From NCBI GenBank assembly GCA_034669505.1, contig JAXDNJ010000020.1:1-64000 (forward strand): 64,000 nt of DNA, given 5' to 3'. The notes under the pieces were generated by a model. That model worked only from the letters and a program-made list of their open reading frames with translations, had not been told where the DNA came from and ran no database searches. Both the position numbers and the translations under genes were made by a program. Source of the DNA: JAFASC01 sp034669505 (lineage in GTDB: Bacteria; Pseudomonadota; Alphaproteobacteria; Rhizobiales; Beijerinckiaceae). Below are positions 1 through 7,543 of the stretch, in pieces (position 1 is the stretch's first letter; each line of letters opens with the position of its first letter).

Positions 1-5
1 AGCTT

Positions 6-398
6 GTGACTTCTTTCGAGACGCTGTCTTTAACCGCGGCGCCGCTCGTCAAAGCGCCGGACGGATCGGATGTTCGGCCCTTGCTGTCGCTTGCCGGCGG
101 CAGCCTCGCGCATTTCGAATTGGCCGCGGGCAAGACGTCGCTTGCGGTCGTACATCGCAGCGTCGAGGAAATCTGGTTCGTGATCGGCGGCCGCGGCGAG
201 ATGTGGCGCAAGCACGGAGAACGCGAGGAGATCGTTGCGCTTCATGCGGGCGTATCGCTTACAATTCCGCTCGGCACTTCGTTCCAATTCCGCTCCGTCG
301 GCCCGGAGCCGCTCACCATCATGGCGGTCACCATGCCGCCCTGGCCGGGCGAGGGCGAAGCATACGGGGTGGAGGGCAAGTGGCCGCCGAGCGTCTGA
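6..398 (+). CDS. Cupin-domain protein
   Basis: A protein of about 130 residues with a single cupin-like beta-barrel. The first cupin motif is visible around residues 50-65 (HRSVEEIWFVIGGRGEMW). The second motif (PLGTSFQFRSVG, about residues 88-99) lacks the usual metal-binding His, so the metal site looks incomplete. Small cupins of this type bind or isomerise small ligands, and no substrate can be named here. The visible start is GTG only five bases into the window, so the true start could lie upstream and the gene may be partial. It converges on the Rap1a-like gene 12 bp downstream. Confidence 0.75.
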   Translation: MTSFETLSLTAAPLVKAPDGSDVRPLLSLAGGSLAHFELAAGKTSLAVVHRSVEEIWFVIGGRGEMWRKHGEREEIVALHAGVSLTIPLGTSFQFRSVGPEPLTIMAVTMPPWPGEGEAYGVEGKWPPSV

Positions 399-410
399 AC
401 AGACGCGCAT

Positions 411-788
411 CTAATTGCACGGATATGCCTTCGACAGTGCCTCGAAAGCCGCGCTTGCCGCATCGCTGTTCAATAGATCTTGGTGTTCGGTCAGATATTT
501 CGCCGCCGCCGCGGCCGCCTGCGATTTCAGCAAGCCCTTCGTCAGACACACGCGCAGGCCCTTGTCCGCGCGCGTTCCCGCGAGCGAATTATGGGCGTCG
601 ATCACGCCAATGATATATCCGACGCAATAAGCGCGCTGCTGCGGATTATTGCAGCTCGTCATGAGCGAATAGCCGGTCTCGTAGCTCTGGATTTTTTCGG
701 GCGAGGAGGGCTGGAGGTTATCGCCCGTCGCAGCGAAGGATGGTGGCGCAGCAAGCAAGAGCAGGACCGCCGCGCTTGAAAACCGCAT
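411..788 (-). CDS. Rap1a/Tai-family secreted protein
   Basis: A 125-residue exported protein. The chosen ATG is preceded by a GAGGGAG ribosome site, and the protein begins with a clear signal peptide (MRFSSAAVLLLLAAPPSFAA). A longer frame upstream is polar and is not used. The mature part has four cysteines and the motif CVGYIIGVIDA, the signature of the Rap1a/Tai family. Founding members are periplasmic immunity proteins against type VI effectors, but most alphaproteobacterial relatives stand alone and have no known target. No type VI effector gene is visible nearby, so an immunity role is only a family-based possibility. Confidence 0.75.
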   Translation of the reverse strand: MRFSSAAVLLLLAAPPSFAATGDNLQPSSPEKIQSYETGYSLMTSCNNPQQRAYCVGYIIGVIDAHNSLAGTRADKGLRVCLTKGLLKSQAAAAAAKYLTEHQDLLNSDAASAAFEALSKAYPCN

Positions 789-988
789 CTGTTCCACTCC
801 CTCAACATGATATCGCGCTCCGCACCAACCTGGTTCTAGCGTTCGGTCGCCCCCTGGCTTTCCGGCGGCGGTCTTCTCATTAGAGGCTACCGCGCCCGAA
901 GCGTGAGAGCCTTTCTCTTGCGGGGAACCCCTCATCGTGCTTTAAGATGCGGTTAGCGCCACCGTGACCTCCTTAGCTGCGAAATTCA

Positions 989-2191
989 ATGAATAAAATT
1001 TCTTTTTCATTCCTTCTAATTTTTCCTTTAGAACTGATCGGCAGCGATCTAAATGCGCGGGAGGGGCTGAAGCTAAAAAAGGAGCTTGAACAGGTCCGCA
1101 CCTTGTCGGGAGATTTCGAAGGTATGCCTGCTACTTTGATTCCGACCGACCTAACAGACGCAGGCAAGCGCGGGCCGTTCCGCTATTCGCCCGAGTTCCA
1201 AGAATGCGGCCTTCATCTCGAAGCAGCGTCACTGGAAAGTTTAAAAATTGGTGCCGACGGCACCCTCACAGCACTACAGGGTGGACGAGAGGTCAAGGGA
1301 ACTCTCAACAGGGAGATTTACAGGGGCGTTGAGGTCCTGAAACTAACAATTCAACAGTTCTGCGCAGGAGATGCTCGCTGTGGCAATCTCACCGTTAGAG
1401 TATCCTTACGAGACCGATACACTTTATCCCAAAGAGGTACTTTTTGCAGTCCGTTTGGACAGGCCCCGACGTGGCTCGAGGTGGTTTTCGAGCCTGGGCG
1501 TTTGGCCTGGCTCAAAGCTTGGATGAAAACCCATTCCGAGGACTTCGATCCTGATTTTTCAGTTCCCGACAAACTTGATAAGTTCAAGAATTATCGTGCG
1601 GTGGGCGTGAAGCCGGGAACAGAAATCAAGGCGCAGGCTTCGCTACGCGAAGAGCCTTGGATAATCGAGGTTTCCCGACGACAAATACCTCTTGGACCGA
1701 ATGACACGTTGTTAGATTTCGCTCCTAATACCATCATCACCGACAGCGCGACACAATCCAGCATTCAAAAGCTTATAACTACTCAGCTGCCAGAAATTTT
1801 TCCGAATATATCCTTTCAAAGAGATGCCGTCCATGCCTCAGGGCCAGGCTTTCAATACGTGCTGGAAATGAATGCACCCGTGACGCACATTCTCCCTGGG
1901 GAAGCGGTCTACAAGGATCATTGGCTGAAAGCCAAGATAAACTTGATTGTCTACGCTGTTGTTGTTGGAGGGAAGCAATTTGATAGGGTTCAAATTCAAG
2001 CACCGGATGGATATTTGCCGAAGTGGCCGGATGAACAGAATGTGCCGCCGCCAGCGTCTCTAACGCGGGGGGCCCATCTTGATGAGACATCATCGAATCC
2101 GCTTTTGAACTTCCGCATACTGCAGAAGGTCAAGGGAGCAATTGCAACAAGTTTGCAAGGAAAATGGCAGGGCACGCTTTTGGCCGAGTAG
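989..2191 (+). CDS. Exported protein of unknown function, first gene of a lower-GC two-gene cassette
   Basis: A 400-residue protein I do not recognise. It begins with a hydrophobic stretch (about residues 3-20, ISFSFLLIFPLELIG) that reads as a signal peptide or anchor; the rest looks soluble and contains several cysteines in the first half. Codon use is visibly more AT-rich than in the surrounding genes, suggesting acquisition or relaxed selection. Its stop codon is directly followed by the GTG of a four-helix membrane protein, so the two are probably translated as a pair. No catalytic motif could be picked out. The long intact frame and tight coupling support a real gene. Confidence 0.6.
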   Translation: MNKISFSFLLIFPLELIGSDLNAREGLKLKKELEQVRTLSGDFEGMPATLIPTDLTDAGKRGPFRYSPEFQECGLHLEAASLESLKIGADGTLTALQGGREVKGTLNREIYRGVEVLKLTIQQFCAGDARCGNLTVRVSLRDRYTLSQRGTFCSPFGQAPTWLEVVFEPGRLAWLKAWMKTHSEDFDPDFSVPDKLDKFKNYRAVGVKPGTEIKAQASLREEPWIIEVSRRQIPLGPNDTLLDFAPNTIITDSATQSSIQKLITTQLPEIFPNISFQRDAVHASGPGFQYVLEMNAPVTHILPGEAVYKDHWLKAKINLIVYAVVVGGKQFDRVQIQAPDGYLPKWPDEQNVPPPASLTRGAHLDETSSNPLLNFRILQKVKGAIATSLQGKWQGTLLAE

Positions 2192-2659
2192 GTGGCGCGA
2201 TCATATCTAACCAGGGCTAAAGAGATGCGTCAGGACGTTCTGAGAAATGCGGTCGGGGCAATTATCGTTCTAGGGCATCTCGGGCTTTTGGTTGTAGTGG
2301 TCGCATACGTGAGTAGGGCGCTTGAGCCCGAACAGCAAACCCGTGTTCTCTTATCTCTGGGTCCCGTTGCTGCAACGTATTTTGTTGCGGTGATCAAGAC
2401 TAGCATCAGGGAGCGATACAATCCACCTAACAAGATTCGCGTCCGCCGTGATTTTGCAGTTTACGCGATCGCTGTGGTAACCTTCTTTATGAGTGCGTTG
2501 TATTACTTCTGTTTGCGATTTCCTAGCGGTCTAACAGCCGATGGGGAATCATTGTCACAATGGATATCCGGGACCGAGGTGGCGCTGGGAGGAACCTTGG
2601 GGCTCATCGTTGATGCTCTCTTTCCAGGTCCGGCGGAGTATCGTGGAACCGTCGTGTAG
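2192..2659 (+). CDS. Small polytopic membrane protein, partner of the upstream exported protein
   Basis: A 155-residue protein with four likely membrane helices, at roughly residues 20-42, 52-70, 87-110 and 125-145, separated by short basic loops (for example KTSIRERYNPPNKIRVRR). The GTG start abuts the TAG of the preceding gene. An ATG twelve codons in (2225) is an alternative start and would give a more typical short cytoplasmic N-terminus. The family was not recognised. The lower GC content matches its partner rather than the dus/cob genes. Membrane insertion is a prediction from hydrophobicity only. Confidence 0.55.
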   Translation: MARSYLTRAKEMRQDVLRNAVGAIIVLGHLGLLVVVVAYVSRALEPEQQTRVLLSLGPVAATYFVAVIKTSIRERYNPPNKIRVRRDFAVYAIAVVTFFMSALYYFCLRFPSGLTADGESLSQWISGTEVALGGTLGLIVDALFPGPAEYRGTVV

Positions 2660-2859
2660 CCGCTTATCCCAGATCATAGATCGTGCTGAGATAACTAGAA
2701 GCCCAATCATCTCGGGATGGAGCCGGATCAGCGGGGTTGAAGAAACGGTAGTTGCCCGACTGGTTTGTGGATCCTCCCTCTGTAGGATAATATCTAGTCA
2801 AGCGGGAATCTCGAGGCGTCGCCGGTAGCCAACGCAAATCCTGATTTCCCAGTCGCGCC

Positions 2860-4167
2860 ATGTCAGAGACAACCAATCATTTTACTCCGTACCGCTTCTG
2901 CGTCGCGCCCATGATGGAGTGGACGGACCGGCATTGCCGTGTCTTCCATCGCCTGTTGTCGCGTCGCGCGCGGCTCTACACCGAGATGGTGACGGCGAAC
3001 GCGATCCTGCATGGGTTGCGCGAGCGGCTCATCGGCTTTGATCCGCGCGAGCAACCGGTCGCGATCCAGCTCGGCGGCTCCGAGCCCGTCGCTCTCGCCG
3101 AGGCGGCGCGGATCGCTGAAGATTTCGGCTACTGCGAGATCAACCTCAATATCGGCTGCCCTTCCGATCGGGTGAAGAGCGGCGCGTTCGGCGCCTGTCT
3201 CATGCGCGAGCCGGACCTCGTCGCCGACTGCGTCGCGGCGATGCAGCGTGCGGTGAAGGTGCCGGTCACCGTCAAATGCCGCCTCGGCGTCGACGATCAG
3301 GACCCGCGCGAGGCGCTGTTCGCGCTGGCGGAAAAGGTGATCGCGGCGGGCGCCGACGCGCTCATCGTCCACGCGCGCATGGCTTGGCTCAAAGGGCTTT
3401 CGCCCAGGGAAAACCGCGAAATCCCGCCGCTCGACCATGAGCTCGTGCATACGCTGAAGCGCGCATACCCCCACGTGCCGATCATCATCAATGGCGGCAT
3501 CGCCTCGCTTGCAGAAGCGCGTGCGCAGCTGGCGCATGTCGATGGCGTGATGATGGGCCGCGCGGCTTATCAAAACCCCGAGCTGCTTCTGGAGGTGGAT
3601 GCGCTTGTGTTCGATGAGCCCGCCGCTTTTGCCGACGCGCGTGCAGCGCTCAATGCGTATTTGCCCTACGTGCGTTCGCAACTAGCTCGTGGCGTGCCGC
3701 TTGCCGCGATGACATGCCATCTGCTCGGGCTCTTTGCGGGGCAGCCCGGCGCGCGCGCGTTCCGCCGCGTGCTGGGGAGCGAGGCGGTGAAGCCCGGCGC
3801 CGATATCGGTGTGATCGCACGGGCGCTGAACGAGATCGATCGTGCCGGGGAGCGGCGGGCGCTCGCCAGCCTAACCGCCGATCGGTCCGCCTGCAGAAAA
3901 GACGAGCAGCATCGCGATCTCGGCTGCTTGCTGCGCCGCGCCGGCGACGTCGCCGGTGTGCCCGCCGATCTGCCGGCGCGCCAAGGCAGTGATGCCGTAG
4001 GCGCCGAGCGCCGCTGCAATGCAGGCCGCGATAATGCGTGGCAGGCTCACCCCGGTGAGGAGCGGCAGGCACGCGCAGACCAAGGCGAGGACCGCGGCAA
4101 TCCGCAGCGCCTCGGCGTTTGGCCGCGTGGCTGCAAAGCCGGCTCCGACCGCTCGCGCCGGCGGTAG
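2860..4167 (+). CDS. dusA: tRNA-dihydrouridine synthase DusA, with a C-terminal read-through tail
   Basis: FMN/NADPH-dependent enzyme reducing uridines in the tRNA D-loop. The N-terminus has the DusA signature FCVAPMMEWTDRHCR, followed by a TIM barrel with LGGSEP, LNIGCPSDRV (catalytic Cys), VKCRLGVDD, the H-A-R of LIVHARMAWLKGLSP and INGGI. Homology to the family ends near residue 345 (about position 3880). The remaining 90 or so residues run antisense across the 3' end of cobS, are Arg/Gly-rich and do not look like protein. A TAA in the neighbouring frame at 3872-3874 sits where a normal DusA would end, so a small indel or stop loss has probably extended the frame. Confidence 0.85.
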   Translation: MSETTNHFTPYRFCVAPMMEWTDRHCRVFHRLLSRRARLYTEMVTANAILHGLRERLIGFDPREQPVAIQLGGSEPVALAEAARIAEDFGYCEINLNIGCPSDRVKSGAFGACLMREPDLVADCVAAMQRAVKVPVTVKCRLGVDDQDPREALFALAEKVIAAGADALIVHARMAWLKGLSPRENREIPPLDHELVHTLKRAYPHVPIIINGGIASLAEARAQLAHVDGVMMGRAAYQNPELLLEVDALVFDEPAAFADARAALNAYLPYVRSQLARGVPLAAMTCHLLGLFAGQPGARAFRRVLGSEAVKPGADIGVIARALNEIDRAGERRALASLTADRSACRKDEQHRDLGCLLRRAGDVAGVPADLPARQGSDAVGAERRCNAGRDNAWQAHPGEERQARADQGEDRGNPQRLGVWPRGCKAGSDRSRRR

Positions 4168-4674
4168 GAGGACCAGCGGCAGCAGGCCAGTGCTGCGAGA
4201 CACGGCCCCCGCGGCAACTAGCACGCTGGCCGCCAGGCCGAGGTCTGTCGCCACCAGACCGGCGAGCGTGCCGACGCGCAGGAGCAGCGAAGTGAGAAGC
4301 GCCGCGGCCCCATAGGTGCCGAGCCGGCTGTCTTTCATGATTTCGAGCTTGCGTTCCGGCGTGGAGCCGCCGCCGAACCCGTCGCAAAGATCGGCAAGGC
4401 CGTCCTCGTGGATCGCGCCGGTGACGAGCGCAAGGAAGCCGATCGTGATCGTTGCGGCGGGCAGCGGTGCGATGCCGAGAGCAGCGGCCAGCGCCAGAGC
4501 GAGCGTACCCATGAGCCCCACGAGTGCGCCGGCAATCGGCACCAACCGGGCGGCGCGCGAAAAATCCGGCATGGCGTGCGGATCGGCTTCGCGGGCTAAC
4601 ACTGGAAGGGGCAGGCGCGTATAGAAGCGCAGGCAGGCGAGAAGCTCGGCTCCGATCGAGTTCTCGGACGACAC
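3871..4674 (-). CDS. cobS: Adenosylcobinamide-GDP ribazoletransferase CobS
   Basis: Integral membrane enzyme (267 residues) joining adenosylcobinamide-GDP to alpha-ribazole, the last assembly step of cobalamin synthesis. Family motifs are HEDGLADLCDGFGGG near residues 90-104, KDSRLGTYG shortly after, and GHTGDVAGAAQQAAE near the C-terminus. Several hydrophobic helices fill the rest. It faces away from cobT, which makes the alpha-ribazole phosphate precursor, a common arrangement, but here a toxin-antitoxin module lies between them. Its 3' end is overlapped by the read-through tail of dusA. The start lies 4 nt from the mqsA stop. Confidence 0.93.
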   Translation of the reverse strand: MSSENSIGAELLACLRFYTRLPLPVLAREADPHAMPDFSRAARLVPIAGALVGLMGTLALALAAALGIAPLPAATITIGFLALVTGAIHEDGLADLCDGFGGGSTPERKLEIMKDSRLGTYGAAALLTSLLLRVGTLAGLVATDLGLAASVLVAAGAVSRSTGLLPLVLLPPARAVGAGFAATRPNAEALRIAAVLALVCACLPLLTGVSLPRIIAACIAAALGAYGITALARRQIGGHTGDVAGAAQQAAEIAMLLVFSAGGPIGG

Positions 4675-4677
4675 TCG

Positions 4678-5094
4678 TCAGAGCTCGTCCGCGATTTCGG
4701 GATGTCGATCGAGGACCTTGATCAACTGGCTGGTGGGACCGCTCGGTTCGGCCAAGCCGCGCTCGTACTTGTAGAAAGCATTCTCGCCGACCTTGAGGAG
4801 CGCGCCAGCCTCGCGTTGAGATAGTTTCAGTTTCGATCGGACGCGGCGGATAGTGGCGGGAGAGGGAACGCCTTCGATCTTTTCCTTCAGTGCGCGCAAG
4901 GCTTGATCGACAACACTCATATCGTTGCCGACATGAACACCTTCGCCTTGCCCTGCCGGATAATATCCCGGCAATTCGACTGTAATGCTCTCGCCCTTGT
5001 AAGCGACTTCGAAAGGGCGCACGCCGCGCGTTAACGCCTCACCGGTATCCGGCGCTGTCATCCTCTCGGGAAGAGTTTTGGGTTTCGCCGCCAT
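4678..5094 (-). CDS. mqsA: MqsA-family antitoxin lacking the zinc-binding cysteines
   Basis: A 138-residue antitoxin-type regulator. The C-terminal half is a helix-turn-helix (about residues 80-138) with the MqsA pattern KLSQREAGALLKVG, NAFYKYERG and VLDRHPEIADEL. The N-terminal half aligns with the zinc domain of E. coli MqsA, but all four zinc-ligand cysteines are gone: the two motifs read TAPDT and YYPAGQGE, and there is no Cys in the whole protein. It follows the remnant of mqsR with no gap (TAA then ATG), the E. coli order. It probably still autoregulates through the palindrome upstream of mqsR. Confidence 0.85.
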   Translation of the reverse strand: MAAKPKTLPERMTAPDTGEALTRGVRPFEVAYKGESITVELPGYYPAGQGEGVHVGNDMSVVDQALRALKEKIEGVPSPATIRRVRSKLKLSQREAGALLKVGENAFYKYERGLAEPSGPTSQLIKVLDRHPEIADEL

Positions 5095-5398
5095 TTATTT
5101 TTCCTTGAACGAAACGAGCGTGAATTCGGTCATCACATCTGCTTGAAACTTCACGTAAAGTATCAGCCCGCGCGCAGGCACGTGATACACGTCTTGCCAA
5201 AGCCGATGATCATGCAGGGTGGTCATCGATTTGAAAAACATTCGCCGGTGATGCTCGTGATTGTTCCCACGATCGCTCCCGATCGAAACCCAACACAGTC
5301 GCGTCACGAAGCGCCGAACTGGTCAGAGCAAGTGTCTCAACTGATCCGATTGCCAGTTTGATTGCGTCGAGGTCATACGTTGGCCGACGCTTCTCCAT
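5095..5398 (-). pseudogene. mqsR: MqsR-type mRNA interferase toxin, frameshifted
   Basis: Homology to MqsR is split over three frames. The start (MEKRRPTYDLDAIKLAIG to VLGFDRE) is in one frame. A short middle piece (AIVGTITSITGE) fits the family only in a second. The C-terminal half (MFFKSMTTLHDHRLWQDVYHV to LVSFKEK) is in a third. The span is 304 nt; restoring one G (GAGGCG for GAGCG) and one A (GAAATG for GAATG) gives a 101-residue toxin, close to the usual size. As written it cannot make active toxin. Both lesions shorten homopolymer runs, so consensus error is a real alternative to decay. MqsR normally cleaves mRNA at GCU/GCA. Confidence 0.82.
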
Positions 5399-5408
5399 GG
5401 TGCAGAGT

Positions 5409-5425
5409 GCCACCTTTAAGGTGGC
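5409..5425. promoter_or_regulatory. Operator-like palindrome upstream of mqsR
   Basis: GCCACCTTTAAGGTGGC is a perfect inverted repeat with 8-bp arms around one base, 10 bp upstream of the mqsR start. The core ACCT-N3-AGGT matches the palindrome bound by E. coli MqsA at its own promoter (AACCTTTTAGGTT). It is probably the autoregulatory site of the module. Confidence 0.7.
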
Positions 5426-5436
5426 GAGACAAGCGT

Positions 5437-5452
5437 CTGCTTTGTAAAGCAG
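5437..5452. promoter_or_regulatory. Second palindrome between mqsR and cobT
   Basis: CTGCTTTGTAAAGCAG, an inverted repeat with 7-bp arms around two bases, lies 11 bp beyond the MqsA-like operator and 24 bp before the cobT start. Its sequence differs from the first palindrome. It could be a second operator or a site controlling cobT; no family match is claimed. Confidence 0.4.
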
Positions 5453-5476
5453 CCCAGACACGCTAGGCGACCGCCC

Positions 5477-6493
5477 ATGCCCCAGCCCACCGCCTTCGAT
5501 GACATCCGCGCGCTGTTCCGCCTGATGCCGGAGCCGTCACGCGCCGCCATCGATGCGGTCGAGCAACGCCAGCGCGAGCTGACCAAACCCGCGGGCTCGC
5601 TGGGGCGGCTGGAAGAACTCGTTGCCTGGCTCGCGGGTTGGCAGAGCCGGGACGTACCGACGCTGGAGCGGCCGCTTGTTGCGGTCTTCGCTGGGAACCA
5701 CGGCGTGATCGTGCAGGGTGTCTCGGCCTATCCTGCCGAAGTCACCCGCCAGATGGTCGCGAATTTTTCCTTAGGCGGGGCGGCAATCAACCAAATTTGC
5801 GCGACGTTCGGGCTTGGTCTCAAGGTTTTCGAACTCGCGCTCGACCTGCCGACCCGCGACATCACGCAAGAGGCGGCGATGGAGGAGCGGGAGGCGGCGG
5901 GTACCTTCGCCTTTGGCATGGAGGCAATCGCCGACGGGCCCGATCTGCTCATTCCAGGCGACATGGGCATTGGCAACACGACAATCGCCGCGGCGATCTA
6001 TCACGCCCTCTATGGCGGCCAGGCGGAGGATTGGGTCGGCCGCGGCGCCGGAATTGATGAACCCGGCTTGGCGCGCAAAGTCGCGGCCGTCGCGCGCGCG
6101 GTCGCCTTGCACAATGCGCATCTCGGCGATCCCCTTGAAATCCTGCGCCGCCTCGGCGGGCGTGAAATCGCGGCGATCGCCGGCGCAATCCTGGCGGCGC
6201 GATTGCAGCGCATTCCGGTGATCCTCGACGGCTACGTCGTGTGCGCCGCGGCTGCGATACTTCACGCCTGCGATCCGCATGCACTTGACCATTGCATCGC
6301 GGGCCACGTCTCGGCCGAGTGGGCGCACGGGCAAGTCCTGCGCCGGCTGGGAAAGGAGCCGCTGCTCGATCTCCGCATGCGATTGGGCGAAGGTTCCGGG
6401 GCTGCCCTAGCAGCCGGGCTTCTCAAGGCCGCGCTTGCCTGCCAGAGGGGTATGTCGACGTTCGCGCAGGCCGGCGTCGCGGATAAGGCTTGA
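5477..6493 (+). CDS. cobT: Nicotinate-nucleotide--dimethylbenzimidazole phosphoribosyltransferase
   Basis: Makes alpha-ribazole 5'-phosphate from dimethylbenzimidazole and nicotinate mononucleotide for the lower ligand of cobalamin. The 338-residue length is typical. Visible motifs are KPAGSLGRLEELVAWLAG near the N-terminus, FAGNHGV, GDMGIGNTTIAAA, and the C-terminal LGEGSGAAL, whose Glu (about residue 305) is the general base in the family. It is divergent from cobS, with the mqsRA module inserted between. No cobalamin riboswitch is recognisable in the short upstream region. Confidence 0.95.
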   Translation: MPQPTAFDDIRALFRLMPEPSRAAIDAVEQRQRELTKPAGSLGRLEELVAWLAGWQSRDVPTLERPLVAVFAGNHGVIVQGVSAYPAEVTRQMVANFSLGGAAINQICATFGLGLKVFELALDLPTRDITQEAAMEEREAAGTFAFGMEAIADGPDLLIPGDMGIGNTTIAAAIYHALYGGQAEDWVGRGAGIDEPGLARKVAAVARAVALHNAHLGDPLEILRRLGGREIAAIAGAILAARLQRIPVILDGYVVCAAAAILHACDPHALDHCIAGHVSAEWAHGQVLRRLGKEPLLDLRMRLGEGSGAALAAGLLKAALACQRGMSTFAQAGVADKA

Positions 6494-6656
6494 GTCAATC
6501 GGGCCCTATTGGCCTTACCGCCAACTTGTCGCCTCACTCGTGGTCGAAGAGCGCAGGGTCAGCCGGTGCGTCCGCGCAAGGTTTTGTTGCGCCGCTGGTC
6601 TGCCGCCCTCTCGACGCGAGATTGGTCCGAGGGTCGACCACTCGAAAGGAACATCA

Positions 6657-7481
6657 ATGCCGTTTCACTCGACGCGCCTTTTGGCCGCCGTCCTCACCGG
6701 GTCTCTGGCCCTAGCCGGCGGACAGGCCCTGGCGCAAGCCCCGGAAACTGCGCCTGCCCCGGCAAAGCCCGCAGCCAAGCCCGCAGCCAAGCCCGCACCG
6801 AAGCCCGCGGCGCCCGCGGCCCAGGCGCCGACCCCCGCACCCAGTCCCGAACAGGCCCAGCAGGCTCAGCCCGCTCAAGGTCAGCCGCAAGGCCCGATGA
6901 AAGTCGACCTGCTGCCGAGCCAGCCGGACTGGACGAAGGTCTGCGGCAAGGACCAGACCGCCGGCAAGGAAATCTGCTACACGACGCGCGACTTCGGCAC
7001 GCAGGCCGATCAGCCGCCGGTGCTCGCCCTTGCGGTCTACGACGTCAAGGGCGACGACACCAAGATCATCCGCATGCTGGTTCCGGTCGGCCTGATGCTG
7101 CGCCCTGGCTTTCGCTTCTCGATCGACAAGGGCCCGCTCATGGAGGGCGGCTACGAGATCTGCTTCCCGAACGGCTGCTTCGGCGAAGCCAAGGTCAAGG
7201 CGACCGTCATCGACACGATGAAGAAAGCCACGGGTCTCAGCGTGATCGTAAAGAACCAGGTCAATGCCGAGGTGAACTTCAACATTCCACTGGCCAACTT
7301 CGGCAAGGCTTATGATGGGCCGGCGATCGACCCCAAAGTGCTGGAGGAGCAGCAGAAGAAGCTGCAGGAAGAGCTGCAGAAGCGCGCCGACGAAGAGCGC
7401 AAGAAGCTCGAAGCCTCTGGTGGCAGCGCCGCGGCCGGCGGCGCTGTGGCACCAGCAACTCCGGCTCCGGCTGGCAAGTAA
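6657..7481 (+). CDS. Invasion-associated locus B (IalB) family protein
   Basis: Exported protein of 274 residues. The ATG follows a GAAAGGA site and opens a signal peptide ending near AGGQALAQA. Then comes a low-complexity Pro/Ala/Lys segment (about residues 28-80, repeats of KPAAKPA type), an IalB domain (about residues 85-210, with WTKVCGKDQTAGKEICYTTRDF-like spacing and paired cysteines EICF and GCFGEAK) and a charged helical tail rich in E, Q and K. IalB proteins are widespread in Hyphomicrobiales and were first described in Bartonella erythrocyte invasion; in free-living species the role is unknown. The longer upstream frame is discarded because it lacks a signal and overlaps cobT. Confidence 0.88.
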   Translation: MPFHSTRLLAAVLTGSLALAGGQALAQAPETAPAPAKPAAKPAAKPAPKPAAPAAQAPTPAPSPEQAQQAQPAQGQPQGPMKVDLLPSQPDWTKVCGKDQTAGKEICYTTRDFGTQADQPPVLALAVYDVKGDDTKIIRMLVPVGLMLRPGFRFSIDKGPLMEGGYEICFPNGCFGEAKVKATVIDTMKKATGLSVIVKNQVNAEVNFNIPLANFGKAYDGPAIDPKVLEEQQKKLQEELQKRADEERKKLEASGGSAAAGGAVAPATPAPAGK

Positions 7482-7501
7482 ATCAACTTCATCAAGCTTC
7501 C

Positions 7502-7528
7502 AAATGCCCGGCCTCGTGCCGGGCATTT
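7502..7528 (+). terminator. Rho-independent-type hairpin after the IalB gene
   Basis: AAATGCCCGGC and GCCGGGCATTT form an 11-bp perfect stem around a 5-nt CTCGT loop, 20 bp after the stop codon. The symmetrical A/T ends mean it may also terminate the converging hydrolase gene, whose stop is at 7544. Confidence 0.8.
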
Positions 7529-7543
7529 CCATTTTGGCGCCAG

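Noticed and set aside
2664..2876. 70-codon minus-strand frame between the membrane-protein gene and dusA
   Set aside because: No ribosome site or recognised pattern, and it overlaps the start of dusA by 17 bp. It may be a remnant but cannot be supported as a gene.
5453..5476. Cobalamin riboswitch upstream of cobT
   Set aside because: Only 24 bp separate the second palindrome from the start, and the B12-box pattern is not seen anywhere in the mqsR-cobT interval.
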